Below are positions 18,182 to 36,255 of a stretch of 64,000 nucleotides of DNA, in pieces. Every line of letters starts with the position of its first letter. Within the stretch, counting starts at the first letter, position 1. The notes under the pieces are model-generated. The model worked only from the letters and a program-made list of their open reading frames with translations, made no database searches and had not been told where the DNA came from. Position numbers and translations under genes: made by a program. Source of the DNA: Verrucomicrobiota bacterium (GTDB lineage Bacteria > Verrucomicrobiota > Verrucomicrobiia > Limisphaerales > J093); the NCBI GenBank assembly GCA_027493615.1, contig JAOSKK010000023.1:682001-746000 (forward strand), written 5' to 3'.

Positions 18182-19803
18182 TTCTGCGGTTTCCATCCCC
18201 CGAATTCGACGACGCCGTTGCCGACATCTGCCAGGGCACGGCGACGGAGCCGCAGATGCGCGCCCTGAACATGGTCTTGCGGGGCGATTCCCGGGCACGC
18301 GATGAGTATCTCCTCCGTGTCGAACTGCACGCGCGCCTGGCTTCCGACCCGGATCTCTTCGCTCCCGCGGAAGGTCCGGCCCTCGGTTGTCGAGTGGCGG
18401 AGCCGGACGTCGAAACACCCGGCCCCGCGCAGGCTCCGGGCGGACCGCCTCCGGGTCGGGGCAGGCGCTGGGTTCCGGCGCTGGCCTTGGCGGCCTGCCT
18501 GGCGCTCCTGGCCACCGGTCTTTGGGCCTTCTGGATCAGACCCACCGGTACCCCAGGAGGCCCCGCGAGCATCGCCGTCGCCATGCTCACCCGAACCGTG
18601 GAGGCGCGCTGGGGGGACGGCACGCCACCACCGCGCGCCGGGAGTCCCCTGGACCCGGGTTGGCTCCGCCTGGAGTCCGGCATGGCGCAGGTCGTGTTCT
18701 ACAGCGGCGCCCGAGTCGTGATCGAGGGGCCCGCGGAGGTGCAGCTTGTCTCCCCGAGCAAAGCGGTGTGTCGAACCGGACGCCTGCTCGCCGAAGTGCC
18801 GGAGCCGGCCCGGGGATTCCGCATCGCAACCGACCATCTCGAACTCATGGATCTTGGCACCACGTTCGGAGTCGCAGCCAGCCGCGGCGGGACCGAGGTG
18901 CACGTCTTCAAGGGGAAGGTAAAAGTGTCGGCCGGCGACCTCCTGCGGCAGGCACTCGGCGAGACGCAGGCCGCGGTAGTTCACGCCAGCGCGCCCCCAC
19001 GTTTCATGAGCGCCGACGCTCGTGCTTTCACGCCCATGTTCGAGTTCCAGCAACGCTCGCTTGCGTTGGAGGCCTTCCGCTATGAGCAGTGGCAGTTCGC
19101 CAATGCCCGGCTCAACGAGGACCCCTCACTGCTGGTTCACTTTGACCTGCAGGACCTGAGCAGCACCGACTGGACCCTGCACAACCGTGCACTCAACGGC
19201 CACCCTGGCCTGGAAGGCGTGATCGTCGGTTGCGCGCGCGTCGAGGGACGATGGCGCGAGAAGCCAGCCCTCGAGTTTCAATGCGTCAATGACCGGGTGC
19301 GGATGGCTGTGCCCGGGGAATTCGAATCCCTGACCCTCTCCGCCTGGGTCTGCATCTTCGGGCTGGATCGGCCACTCAACTCGCTGTTCATGTGCGACGG
19401 ATTCGCCCCCGGCACCCTTCACTGGCTGGTCCGCCACGACGGGGTCCTGGGCGTCACCGTGTTCGGCGATGGACCCGGTCGATTCCAGATCCTGCCCAGC
19501 CCACCGGTCGTCACGCTCGCGCACCTGGGCCGGTGGAACCATTTCGCCGTCGTCCTCGATGGCCGGGCCGGGCGGGTGGTCCAGTACCTCAACGGCTCCC
19601 CCGTCTCGCGTCATGAACTCGAACACGCGTTGCCTTTCCGGGTCGGCGCGGCCGAGCTGGGCAACTGGAATGCCCAGAGCGGACCGAACCCCGCGCCCGC
19701 TCTCATCCGCAACCTCAGCGGCGCCATCGATGAATTCGCCCTGTTCAGCCGCGCCTTGAGCGACGCCGAGATCCGCCAGCTCTACCTCACGGGAAAGCCC
19801 TGA
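18178..19803 (+). CDS. FecR-like transmembrane protein with C-terminal LamG domain
   Basis: 541 residues, uninterrupted. An N-terminal cytoplasmic segment ([19 protein letters not shown], the anti-sigma-like region of this family) leads to one membrane helix ([19 protein letters not shown], about residues 99-117). A FecR domain follows at about residues 150-250 ([37 protein letters not shown]). A LamG/concanavalin-like domain covers residues 330-535 ([43 protein letters not shown]). The C-terminal part lies outside the cytoplasmic membrane and may bind glycans. It is coupled to the sigma factor and probably transduces an extracytoplasmic signal to it. Confidence 0.85.
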   Translation: MILRFPSPEFDDAVADICQGTATEPQMRALNMVLRGDSRARDEYLLRVELHARLASDPDLFAPAEGPALGCRVAEPDVETPGPAQAPGGPPPGRGRRWVPALALAACLALLATGLWAFWIRPTGTPGGPASIAVAMLTRTVEARWGDGTPPPRAGSPLDPGWLRLESGMAQVVFYSGARVVIEGPAEVQLVSPSKAVCRTGRLLAEVPEPARGFRIATDHLELMDLGTTFGVAASRGGTEVHVFKGKVKVSAGDLLRQALGETQAAVVHASAPPRFMSADARAFTPMFEFQQRSLALEAFRYEQWQFANARLNEDPSLLVHFDLQDLSSTDWTLHNRALNGHPGLEGVIVGCARVEGRWREKPALEFQCVNDRVRMAVPGEFESLTLSAWVCIFGLDRPLNSLFMCDGFAPGTLHWLVRHDGVLGVTVFGDGPGRFQILPSPPVVTLAHLGRWNHFAVVLDGRAGRVVQYLNGSPVSRHELEHALPFRVGAAELGNWNAQSGPNPAPALIRNLSGAIDEFALFSRALSDAEIRQLYLTGKP

Positions 19804-19817
19804 ATGTGAATGCCCCC

Positions 19818-22004
<2,187 letters not shown>

Positions 22005-22035
22005 AACGCCGCCTGGCAGCACGCCCAACCACTCC

Positions 22036-23160
22036 ATGAAAGCACTCTTCTCATGCCTCTGCCTGGCGCTCCCCCTCGCGGGTCACCTGGGCCTTGCCCA
22101 ATCCCCAACACCGGCGGATGACTGGAAGCCCGCCACCTCGAATCAGCCGGGCAAGCTGTATCCCCAGGTCAACTCGGAAGGGCGGGTCAAGTTCCGCATC
22201 GTGGCGCCCGAGGCCCGGAACGTCTCCGTGAGTTTCCGCGACAGCAGTCCCTTCACCCAAGGTGAGGACGGCGCCTGGATCGGGTACACTCGGCCCCTGG
22301 ACGAGGGCTTCCACTACTACACCATCACCATCGACGGGGCGGAGGTTCCCGATCCCAACAGCCGGTTCTTCTTCGGCGCCAACCGCTGGGGTAGCGGCGT
22401 GGAGATCCCCGCCCACGACCAGGACTTCTACGCGCTCAAGAACGTGCCCCATGGCCGGCTCCGCGAGGTGCTCTTCTACTCCCCGAGCACCGACTCGGTG
22501 CGGCGCGCGTTCGTCTACACCCCGCCGGGCTATGACCAGGATGTCGACCAACGCTACCCGGTCTTGTACCTCCAACACGGCTGGGGCGAGAACGAGTACA
22601 GTTGGGGGGCCCAGGGCTGCGCCCACCTGATCCTCGACAACCTGATCGCCGCCCACGCGACCAGGCCGTTCCTCCTCGTCATGACGTACGGCATGACCAA
22701 CGAGATCGAGTTCGGCCGACTGCGCGAGTTTGACATCGGTCCGTTTGAGACCGTGCTGCTCCGCGAGCTCATTCCCTTCATCGATGCCACCTTCCGCACC
22801 CGCTCCGACCAACGCCATCGCGCCATGGCCGGGCTCTCCATGGGCGGCATGGAAACCAAGTTGATCACCTTGCGGAACCCAGACACCTTCTCGCACATCG
22901 GCCTCTTCAGCGGTGGCAGTATCCGTCCAGAAGACATCGCTGACATGACGGCCTTCAGGGAGAAGAACCGACTCGTCTTCGTCAGCTACGGCAGCCGGGA
23001 AGAACGCGGCGCCGCCTCCGGCAAGGTGGCCGCCGAGGCTCTCAAGCAAGCCGGCGTCAATAGCCACTACTACGAATCCCCCCTGACCGCTCACGAGTGG
23101 CTGTCCTGGCGGCGCAGCCTGTATCAAATGGCCCCGTTGCTTTTCACGCAGGAGCGATGA
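22036..23160 (+). CDS. CBM48-CE1 esterase (feruloyl/acetyl-xylan esterase type), secreted
   Basis: 374 residues, intact, signal peptide MKALFSCLCLALPLAGHLG. An N-terminal immunoglobulin-like CBM48/E-set domain (VKFRIVAPEARNVSVSF, DEGFHYYTITIDG) precedes the alpha/beta hydrolase: VLYLQHGWGENE, nucleophile Ser in GLSMGGMET, catalytic His in [13 protein letters not shown]. The CBM48-CE1 order is that of bacterial feruloyl esterases acting on arabinoxylan. It lies in tandem between the CE1-GH10 gene and the large CE1-CE1-GH62 gene, all on the plus strand, consistent with co-expression. Its closest relative in the window is the first half of the next gene. Confidence 0.88.
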   Translation: MKALFSCLCLALPLAGHLGLAQSPTPADDWKPATSNQPGKLYPQVNSEGRVKFRIVAPEARNVSVSFRDSSPFTQGEDGAWIGYTRPLDEGFHYYTITIDGAEVPDPNSRFFFGANRWGSGVEIPAHDQDFYALKNVPHGRLREVLFYSPSTDSVRRAFVYTPPGYDQDVDQRYPVLYLQHGWGENEYSWGAQGCAHLILDNLIAAHATRPFLLVMTYGMTNEIEFGRLREFDIGPFETVLLRELIPFIDATFRTRSDQRHRAMAGLSMGGMETKLITLRNPDTFSHIGLFSGGSIRPEDIADMTAFREKNRLVFVSYGSREERGAASGKVAAEALKQAGVNSHYYESPLTAHEWLSWRRSLYQMAPLLFTQER

Positions 23161-23313
23161 GGCCTTGACATGCACTCCACAAGCCCAGACCGCGGGAAGG
23201 CGCCTGGGGCACGGGACGCTCTACTCTTGAGTCTCTTGTGCCTCGTCGCGGCCATGAATCGGTAGTCGCTCCCAGGAACCGCCCAGCGATTTGTCCCACC
23301 AAAATGCCATTGA

Positions 23314-28647
<5,334 letters not shown>

Positions 28648-28686
28648 GCGGCCAGTCTGCCAGTCCACCGCCCCCTTGGCGAGGTC

Positions 28687-28784
28687 GGGGTCGGACCACG
28701 CCAAGAAACGGGTCCCAAGGGTCGCCCAAGAGCGAAGCTGCCCCCTGCACGTTGCCCCGAAACCACTTCCTGTGGTCCGACCCC
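28687..28784. repeat. 98-bp element with perfect 13-bp inverted ends (MITE-like)
   Basis: GGGGTCGGACCAC (28687-28699) and its exact reverse complement (28772-28784) enclose 72 bp without coding potential. The GGGGTC tips are shared with the element at 56002-56116, so both may be short non-autonomous elements moved by a REP-associated (RAYT) transposase. It occupies the gap between the methyltransferase start and the haloperoxidase stop. Confidence 0.6.
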
Positions 28785-28799
28785 AGGCGGCACCCCGCC

Positions 28800-30341
28800 T
28801 CAGAACCCCTCGCCGCCCGGCCCCAACTCGACTGCCCGGAACAGTTGGACCGCCGGTCCGGAGGCAAGGTCGATCGTGAAGACCAACCCACCACACCGCG
28901 CGTCCCCTTCACCGAACCGCGTCCATGTACCCGGCTCCCCTGCCGCTTCGAGCGCGTAGCGCAACCCCGGCCGGCCATGGAGAAGCAACCGCAGCCTGCT
29001 CGCCTCCGTGCGCTCGCACACCAACTGCGGCAGTTCGCTCAACGGCAGCAGATAGTGCTGCGCAACATAGTGGGCCACGGCCTCGCCGCAGCGGCGGCCT
29101 TCACGACTGGCAAAATCAAAATGAATCCCTCCGTAAATGCGGCTGCGGCCGACCTCCCGCGCGCAGTCGCGCAAGCTTGTGAAGCTCCGATACACCCCCG
29201 GCAATGAGTCCGAACGGGCCGTGAACGCCACCTCGTCGCGCCCGAGAAACCACCCAATCAGCGTCGCTGCCGCCATGCTGAAGGTGCTGTGACCCGACGT
29301 GTACTCCGGAAATGGCGGCGCCGCCAGCAGCGAGTCCCAGGCCGGATCCGCCTCGGTGTCCGGGTTGCCGTCCTCGTCCGCCCGCCGAATCGCCGTGACA
29401 GGTCGCCACAGGTTGTAGTGGTACTTGGTTTCCCAGCAGGCGATGGCCGCATCCGCCTGGGCCATGCCCAGCAGGCCGAACAAACGGGCGTTCGCTTCGA
29501 GATCCAGCCCTTCGTTCTCCGAGATCGTGATGGCAATCTCATGGAAGTGCCCCGGCGGCATGGCCGTGTAGCTGAAGTCCGACCAGAAAACCGCAATCTC
29601 GGTCTGCTCCGCCGTCCGAACGGCGCTGTTGCGGACACCCAGCACCTTCACCTCATTCAACGCCCTCGCGTACTCCGGGCTGTCCAGCGCCGGGGGCGGC
29701 GACGGTCGAAAGCGGACCGGATCCGGGATGGCGAAGGGGGTCACGTAACCCCAGTGCGGGGTGAGTGGCGGACGGTACAGGGGCGGCGTGCGCCGCCACT
29801 GCCCGGGCGCACTGCTCGGGATGTAGGGAACCGACGTGTTCGCCCCGTCCGCACGGCGACACTCAAGCACTTCCATCGCCACATCCGTGCCGAACAGCAG
29901 CGCGTCATCCCGCCCCGGCCCCACAGGCACTCCGGCCATCGCCGCGGCAAACAGCGCGTCGGCACGCGCCCGGAAGCTGGGATACAACTGGGTAAGAATG
30001 AAGTGGCCAGCGGCTGCTGCGGCCACCTCCACCCGCGTGCCCGCCGGCGGCGCGGCATGGACGAGGTACGGTTGGTGGGTCGGGACGTACGCGTTGACCG
30101 TGTCGTACAACGCCAGCCCCAGCATGGCCAGGTTCCGGGTCGAGAGCGTCGGACCCGAATTGTCCGTGCGGATGGCGTCCAGCATCAAGGCGTGCCAGTC
30201 CCGGACGGGATCGGCGGTCAACGACCCGGTGAAGGCCGGGCCGCAGGTGAGCAGTCCGGTGGCCAGCCACCGGCCCAGCCGCCGACGCCCTTGAAAGCCC
30301 ACCTTCACGGAACACTTTTCCTTACATGCCCGGTTAGACAT
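28800..30341 (-). CDS. Vanadium-dependent haloperoxidase (PAP2 superfamily), secreted
   Basis: 513 residues from ATG 30341 (GTG 30305 is an alternative start); signal peptide GRWLATGLLTCGPAFTGSLTA. The vanadate site is recognisable: KYHYNLWRPVTAIRR (Lys and first Arg), then PEYTSGHSTFSMAAA (Ser-Gly-His), then GRSRIYGGIHFDF (Arg and axial His). The helical core matches bacterial vanadium chloroperoxidase/PAP2 enzymes. About 80 residues follow the catalytic domain (LRYALEAAGEPGTW, FRAVEL) and resemble the C-terminal beta module on many Verrucomicrobial exported proteins. It oxidises halides with peroxide or acts as an acid phosphatase; the presence of the Lys favours peroxidase. No frameshift. 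A lone gene upstream of the divergent antiporter. Confidence 0.87.
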   Translation of the reverse strand: MSNRACKEKCSVKVGFQGRRRLGRWLATGLLTCGPAFTGSLTADPVRDWHALMLDAIRTDNSGPTLSTRNLAMLGLALYDTVNAYVPTHQPYLVHAAPPAGTRVEVAAAAAGHFILTQLYPSFRARADALFAAAMAGVPVGPGRDDALLFGTDVAMEVLECRRADGANTSVPYIPSSAPGQWRRTPPLYRPPLTPHWGYVTPFAIPDPVRFRPSPPPALDSPEYARALNEVKVLGVRNSAVRTAEQTEIAVFWSDFSYTAMPPGHFHEIAITISENEGLDLEANARLFGLLGMAQADAAIACWETKYHYNLWRPVTAIRRADEDGNPDTEADPAWDSLLAAPPFPEYTSGHSTFSMAAATLIGWFLGRDEVAFTARSDSLPGVYRSFTSLRDCAREVGRSRIYGGIHFDFASREGRRCGEAVAHYVAQHYLLPLSELPQLVCERTEASRLRLLLHGRPGLRYALEAAGEPGTWTRFGEGDARCGGLVFTIDLASGPAVQLFRAVELGPGGEGF

Positions 30342-30484
30342 GATGCGAACGTTACACCCCCGCACTGATCTGCCAAGTCCGAAGTGGTAACCCGGCGCGG
30401 TGGAGCCCGGATGTCGGGATCCGCCCTCATCCCGGGCACCCGCCGGTTGACCGGGGCCATCGCGGCTGGCAGGAATGGCCGCGC

Positions 30485-32199
30485 ATGTCCGTACACGGAC
30501 TCGTCGATCTCGCCATCTGTGTCGGGGCCGGCTGGTTGTTCGGTCTCGCGGCGCACGCGCTCCGGCAACCGGTGCTCCTGGGTTACCTGCTCGCCGGCTT
30601 TCTCGTCGGCCCGAGTGCGCTGGGTCTGGTGAGCGATCCGGCCAGCATGGGCAACATCGCCGAGCTGGGGCTCGTGCTGCTGTTGTTCCTGCTCGGACTG
30701 GAGATGGATCTCAAGCAGCTCCGCCGGCTGGGGCGGCTGGTGCTGACGACCGCTCTCACCCAGGTCATCGGGAGCACGCTGCTCGCCTGGGCCGCTTTCG
30801 GGCTGCTCAGCCGCTGGCTCGGCGGCACCCCGCTCGACGCCTTCTACCTGGCCATCGCCACCGCCTTGAGCAGTACCATCATCGGCATCAAGCTGCTGCA
30901 GGAGAAACGCGAGCTGGGCACGCTCGCGGGCCAGATCACCCTCGGGGTCCTCGTGTTCCAGGACCTCGCCGCCATCCTGTTCTTCGGCCTGCAGCCGACG
31001 TTGCTGCACCCCAGCCTGCCGGTGGTCGTCGCCACCCTGGGCAAGGTGGCGCTCCTGGCGGGCCTGGCGCTCTTGATCAGCCGTTACGTCCTGCCGCTGG
31101 TCTTTGCCCAGGCCGCCGTCCGTCCAGAACTGGTCGTCCTCGGCGCCCTGGCCTGGTGTTTCATCCTCGTGGCGTGTGCCGAGACCCTGCACCTCTCCGG
31201 CGCCCTCGGGGCGATCACGGCAGGCATGGCCATCTCGACCTTCCCCTACGCCCTGGACATCGAGGCCAAGGTGGCCAGCCTGCGCGATGTGTTCGTGACC
31301 CTTTTCTTTGTGACCGTCGGCCTCACGCTCCGCCTGCCGGACCGGACGATGCTCCTGCACGGCCTGCTGATCTGTGGTGTGGTGGGGCTCACGCGGCTTC
31401 TCACCGTCGTCCTCCCGGTCTACGCGGCAGGCGGTGGCATGCGGGCCGGGTTTCTCGCCAGCCTCAATCTCCTTCCCCTTTGTGAACTCTCGCTCGTCCT
31501 GATGGCCCTCGGCGAAGGCTTCGGTCACCTCCGCCCCGGATCGTCGGGCGCGGTGGTGGTGGCCTTTGCCCTCACGGCCTTCGCCGGCACGTATGCCATC
31601 AACTACTCCGACGCATTGTACCGCCGGGTCCGGCCCTGGCTGCAACGGTGGGGCCTGCAGGAAGGGGCGGCGGAGGCCGGACGACCGCCCCGGGACGCCG
31701 CTACCGACATCTTCGTGCTCGGCTTCTACCGGCTGGCCAGTTCCCTCGTCGAGGAACTGCAGCGCGCGGACCCGGCCGTGCTGGCCCGACTGACCGTGGT
31801 GGACTTCAACCCAATGACGCATCCCCAGTTCCGGGCCCGGGGCGTGCGCACGCTCTACGGCGATCTCAGCCAGCGCGCCACGCTCGAGCGCGCCGGCCTT
31901 CCTCATGCCCGGCTGATCCTTTTGACTCTCAGCGGCTGGGTGTTGAAAGGCACCACGCCCGATCGCCTCCTGCGCAACCTGCGCGCGTTGAACCCCACCG
32001 CCCGGATTGTGGCCGTGGGGATACCATCGCGGATGCCGCGCTCCTCCGCGCCGCAGGCGCCGACCTGGTGCTCCTGCCGCGCCTGCTCCTGGCAAACGAG
32101 TTTGTCGCCACAATCCGGGCTTTCGACGCCGGCTTGATCGAGGAGAAGCGAACCGAACTCGAGCTCGGCCTGCAGGACCGCCGCGAGATCCTCGGCTGA
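30485..32199 (+). CDS. Kef-type cation/proton antiporter with C-terminal TrkA-N domain
   Basis: Monovalent cation:proton antiporter-2 family. About 12 membrane helices (residues 5-385) include LLGYLLAGFLVGPSALGL, LGLVLLLFLLGLEMDL, TALSSTIIGIKLLQEK, GVLVFQDLAAILFF and LSGALGAITAGMAIS. The C-terminal Rossmann domain (DIFVLGFYRLASSLVEEL, VVDFNP, RTLYGDLSQRATLERAG) is TrkA-N-like, but its glycine motif is incomplete (GFYRLA). A frameshift in GGGG (32017-32020) hides the true end; the other frame continues DTIADAALLRAAGADLVLLP to stop 32199. It probably exports K+ or Na+ for pH or osmotic balance. Divergent from the haloperoxidase (144 bp), and followed by a 500-bp repeat-rich gap. Confidence 0.85.
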
Positions 32200-32228
32200 A
32201 CCGAACCGGGCCGCCGACCCCCGCCCGG

Positions 32229-32334
32229 CCCTCTGTGTCTTTCGCGCCTCTGTGGTGCCTCTCCCCCGGAGACATCCCCACTGCACCCGACCGGAAGCCG
32301 CTCGTGCACCACAGAGACACGAGGGACACAGAGG
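32229..32334. repeat. Palindromic CTCTGTGTC...GACACAGAG interspersed repeat
   Basis: The left arm 32229-32258 (CCCTCTGTGTCTTTC..CTCTGTGGTGC) pairs imperfectly with the right arm 32304-32334 (GTGCACCACAGAG...GGACACAGAGG). A third partial copy (CCCTCTGTGTCCTGGCGG) lies near 32400-32418. Sequence of this kind recurs across Verrucomicrobial genomes, as far as I recall. It fills the interval downstream of the antiporter and upstream of the glnK promoter. Confidence 0.6.
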
Positions 32335-32577
32335 AATGAGGACTCCCGGCCGAGCCTCGCGTCTCCGTCTCTCCCGCCTCTCCGCCTCTCTCGCTCCCGG
32401 CCCTCTGTGTCCTGGCGGTCGGCCTGCCGAGGTGTCTCGCTCTCTTCAGCGTGTGCAAAGATCGCCAGCGCCCGCCCTGCGGCCCGCCGAGATCGATGGC
32501 TTCGCCAGGTTTCTTTCCGTTTCTAACTCGCTTTCAGAAAGTCGCTTGTACAATTGTCTCGAACAAGAACGGGTCCT

Positions 32578-32593
32578 TGGCATGGCCGCTGCT
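32578..32593 (+). promoter_or_regulatory. Sigma-54 promoter for glnK-amt
   Basis: TGGCATGGCCGCTGCT matches the RpoN consensus TGGCACGRNNNTTGCW at all but two constrained positions. GG (-24) and GC (-12) are at the required spacing. It lies 120 bp before the glnK ATG, on the right strand, so glnK-amt is probably activated by an NtrC-type regulator under nitrogen limitation. Confidence 0.7.
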
Positions 32594-32697
32594 TTGGCGG
32601 CCGCGTGCGCTGGATCACAGCCAGAACAAACCACTGCGCGGAATCGCCCACGCCGAACCGGAGGTGCCGACCTCCCGGAGGCGGCCGGGCGGTTTGA

Positions 32698-33051
<354 letters not shown>

Positions 33052-33100
33052 TCCACCTTTCCCCACCATCGACTGCCTGAGATCGCTTTCGTTGATTCCC

Positions 33101-34496
33101 ATGAAAACCCGACTCCTCACGCTCTTGTTGTTCGTTGCCCTCCTGCTCACAGCCGCACCGGCGGCCAGCGCAGCCGACGAGGGAACGGCCGCGACGGTCG
33201 CGGCGGCCGCCGCCGCGGTGACCGAAGCCGCCAAGCCCGCCCTGGACTCCGGGGACACGGCCTGGATGATCACGGCCGCGGCGCTGGTGCTGTTCATGAC
33301 ACTGCCGGGGCTGGCCCTGTTCTACGGCGGGCTGGTGCGCTCGAAGAACGTCCTCTCGGTGCTGATGCAGTGTTTCGGCATTGCCAGCGTCATGACCGTG
33401 CTCTGGGTGGTCTACGGCTACAGCCTCGCGTTCAACGGCGAGGGCATGGTCAAGGACACGATCAATCTGCACTCCTTCATCGGTGGACTGGGCACGGCGT
33501 TCCTCTCCGGGGTCACCCTGGAGTCCGTGACAGGCACGATTCCCGAGCCGGTGTTCGTGATGTTCCAGTTGACCTTCGCGATCATCACGCCGGCGCTGAT
33601 CGTGGGCGCCTTCGCCGAGCGGATGAAGTTCTCGGCCATGATGCTGTTCAGCGTGCTGTGGTTCACCTTTGCCTATCTCCCGGTCTGTCACATGGCGTGG
33701 GCGGGCGATCTGGTCGACACGTTTGGGCTATTTGGCGGATGGGGCGTGCTCGACTTCGCCGGCGGCACGGTGGTGCACATCAACGCGGGGATTGCCGGGC
33801 TGGTGGCCTGCGTGATGGTGGGGCGGCGACTGGGGCACGGCAGTGAGAACATGCGCCCCCACAGCGTGGTGCTCACCCTCGTGGGTGCCGCGATGCTCTG
33901 GGTGGGTTGGTTCGGCTTCAACGCCGGAAGCGCGCTTGCCGCGAATGCCACGGCCGGCATGGCCATGCTTGTCACCCAGGTCGCCACCGCCACGGCGGCG
34001 GCGTCATGGATGTTCATCGAGTGGGTGGTCCGCGGGAAACCGACGGCCGTGGGCGTGGCCACCGGCGCCGTGGCCGGCCTGGTTGCGATCACGCCCGCCT
34101 CGGGCACGGCCGGTCCGCTGGGCGGGCTGCTCATCGGGGCGGCCTCGGCGGTCTGCTGCTACCTGGCCGCCACCGTGCTGAAGGCGAAGCTCGGGTACGA
34201 TGACAGTCTGGACGTGTTCGGTGTCCACGGCGTGGGGGCATCGTGGGGGCCGTCCTCACCGGGGTGTGCGCGGACGCAGCCCTGGGGGTGCCGGACTGGC
34301 TGAGGGTGTGACGATGGCCGGACAGGTCATCACCCAGATCAAGAGCGTGCTGGTCACCGTGCTGTGGAGCGGGGTGGTCGCCACCGCGGCGCTGTTCCTC
34401 GCCGACAAGATCGTGGGCCTGCGCGCCTCCGAGGAGGTCGAGACGATCGGTCTGGACCTCACCGAGCACGGCGAGGAGGGCTGCAACGTGGCCTGA
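33101..34496 (+). CDS. amt: Ammonium transporter Amt
   Basis: About 465 residues. A signal-peptide-like first segment (MKTRLLTLLLFVALLLTAAP) precedes the 11-helix channel. Family signatures: MTLPGLALFYGGLVRSKN, AERMKFSAMMLFS, DFAGGTVVHINAGIAGLV with the first pore His, MLWVGWFGFNAGSAL, and VFGVHGVG with the second pore His. Two breaks lie in GGGGG runs at 34234-34238 and 34284-34288 (one G missing in each). The restored end reads IVGAVLTGVCADAALG, then GLAEGVTMAGQVITQIKSVL and a cytoplasmic tail ending at 34496. It is co-transcribed with glnK. Confidence 0.92.
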
Positions 34497-34653
34497 GCCG
34501 GGGGGAGGGAACAGCCGGCGCCGGGGGCGGTTGGGAAAGGCCAGCCCCCGGTCCGGCACGGCGGACCGGACCTTCTCAAGTCCAACCCACGGACGAATCA
34601 CTAACGAAACAACCCACAAGTCACAATAGAAATACATGAGCACTCCCTAAAAC

Positions 34654-36048
34654 GTGATGGACCTGGCGAAGAAAGCCGGGGCGAAGATGGTCGACTTCAA
34701 GTTCGTCGACACCTTCGGCACCTGGCAGCACTTCTCCTGTCCGATCGGTGAACTGACCGAGGAGATCTTCACCGAAGGCCTCGGCTTCGACGGCTCCTCG
34801 ATCCGCGGCTGGAAGTCCATCGAAGCCTCCGACATGCTGGCCATGCCCGACCCCGCCAGCGCCTTCGTCGACCCCTTCTGCTCCGCCCCCACCCTCTCCC
34901 TCACCTGTACCATCGCCGAAACCGGCACCAAGGAAGCCTACAGTCGCGACCCCCGCGGCATGGCCCAGAAAGGGGAAAAGTACCTCGCCTCGACCGGTGT
35001 GGCCGACGCCGCCGTGTTTGGACCCGAAGCCGAGTTCTTCATCTTCGACAACGTCCAGTTCGACCTGAAGAGCAACGGCTGCTACTACCACATCGACAGC
35101 GAGGAGGCGGTCTGGAACACGGGCCGCGACGAAGCCCCCAACCTCGGCTACAAGATCCGTCACAAGGAAGGCTACTTCCCGGTCGCCCCCGCCGACACCC
35201 AGCAGGACATCCGCACCGAGATGGCCCTCCTCATGGAACAGCTCGGCATCAAGGTCGAACGTCAGCACCATGAAGTGGCCACCGGCGGCCAGGCGGAAAT
35301 CGACTTCCGCTTCGACACCCTCGTGAAGACCGCCGACACGATGATGCTCTTCAAGTACATCATCAAGAATGTCGCCCGGAAACACGGCAAGACCGCCACC
35401 TTCATGCCCAAACCCCTGTTCGGCGACAACGGTTCGGGCATGCACACCCATCTGAGCTTGTGGAAGAAGGGCAAGCCCCTGTTCGCGGGCAACGAGTACG
35501 CCGGCCTTTCCTCCATGGCCCTCTACGCCATCGGCGGCATCCTGAAACACGCCAAGGCCCTCTGCGCCCTCTGCAACCCGACCACCAACAGCTACAAACG
35601 GCTCGTGCCGGGTTACGAGGCCCCCGTGAACCTCGCCTACAGCGCCCGCAACCGGTCCGCCGCCATCCGCATCCCCACCTTCTCGGAAAGCCCGAAGGCC
35701 AAACGCCTCGAGTACCGCCCGCCCGACCCGAGCGCCAATCCGTACCTCGCCTACACCGCCCTCATGATGGCCGCTGTGGACGGGATCTTGAACAAGCTCG
35801 ATCCGGGCGAGCCCATGGACAAGAATCTCTACGAGCTCGCTCCGGCTGAGCTGGCCAAAGTACCCCAGGTGCCCGGCAGCCTGCCCGAGGCCCTCGAACA
35901 CCTCGAACGCGACCACGAGTTCCTGCTCAAGGGCGACGTGTTCTCCCGCGATTTCCTCGAGATGTGGATCAGCACCAAACGCAAGGAAGCGGACGGCATC
36001 CGGCTGCGCCCGCATCCCTACGAGTTCTTCCTCTACTACGATGTGTAA
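34654..36048 (+). CDS. glnA: Glutamine synthetase type I
   Basis: 464 residues as written. Signatures: [54 protein letters not shown], and the adenylylation Tyr in [10 protein letters not shown], so this is the adenylylatable GSI-beta form. The natural start is probably ATG 34636, giving MSTP, but codon 5 (34648-34650) is TAA where the family has Lys (AAA), followed in frame by [10 protein letters not shown]. As written, translation could begin at GTG 34654 or ATG 34657 with little loss. It follows amt by 157 bp and completes the ammonium-assimilation module. Confidence 0.95.
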   Translation: MMDLAKKAGAKMVDFKFVDTFGTWQHFSCPIGELTEEIFTEGLGFDGSSIRGWKSIEASDMLAMPDPASAFVDPFCSAPTLSLTCTIAETGTKEAYSRDPRGMAQKGEKYLASTGVADAAVFGPEAEFFIFDNVQFDLKSNGCYYHIDSEEAVWNTGRDEAPNLGYKIRHKEGYFPVAPADTQQDIRTEMALLMEQLGIKVERQHHEVATGGQAEIDFRFDTLVKTADTMMLFKYIIKNVARKHGKTATFMPKPLFGDNGSGMHTHLSLWKKGKPLFAGNEYAGLSSMALYAIGGILKHAKALCALCNPTTNSYKRLVPGYEAPVNLAYSARNRSAAIRIPTFSESPKAKRLEYRPPDPSANPYLAYTALMMAAVDGILNKLDPGEPMDKNLYELAPAELAKVPQVPGSLPEALEHLERDHEFLLKGDVFSRDFLEMWISTKRKEADGIRLRPHPYEFFLYYDV

Positions 36049-36098
36049 GCCCTCGGCCGTTTGAGGAACGCAGGGGCATCGCCCCGGGCTGACGCCGG

Positions 36099-36133
36099 CA
36101 CGCGGCGTGGGTGCTCACCACCCATGCCGCGTG
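36099..36133 (+). terminator. Stem-loop after glnA, possible terminator
   Basis: A 15-bp stem with one mismatch (CACGCGGCGTGGGTG against CACCCATGCCGCGTG) and a 5-nt loop, 51 bp after the glnA stop. There is no T run, so rho-independent termination is uncertain; it may also be another repeat-family palindrome. Confidence 0.45.
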
Positions 36134-36159
36134 TTGTCGTGCTTCACCCGGGCTTCACC

Positions 36160-36230
36160 GTAGGCGCCGACGTCAGGAGGCGAAGTGGCATCGCCCCTGG
36201 CCCATGACGCCTCCTCACGTCGGCGCCTAC
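36160..36230. repeat. Palindromic repeat GTAGGCGCCGACGT...ACGTCGGCGCCTAC
   Basis: 23-bp arms 36160-36182 and 36208-36230 pair with a single mismatch around a 25-nt loop. The repeat sits between the convergent ends of glnA and the secreted protein gene. The motif resembles interspersed palindromes I associate with Verrucomicrobia, but only one copy is seen in this window. Confidence 0.6.
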
Positions 36231-36255
36231 AGCCCTTGGTCAAACGCGACCCGGC

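Noticed and set aside
36099..36133. Confident rho-independent terminator after glnA
   Set aside because: The stem is strong but no T tract follows, so I list it only as possible.
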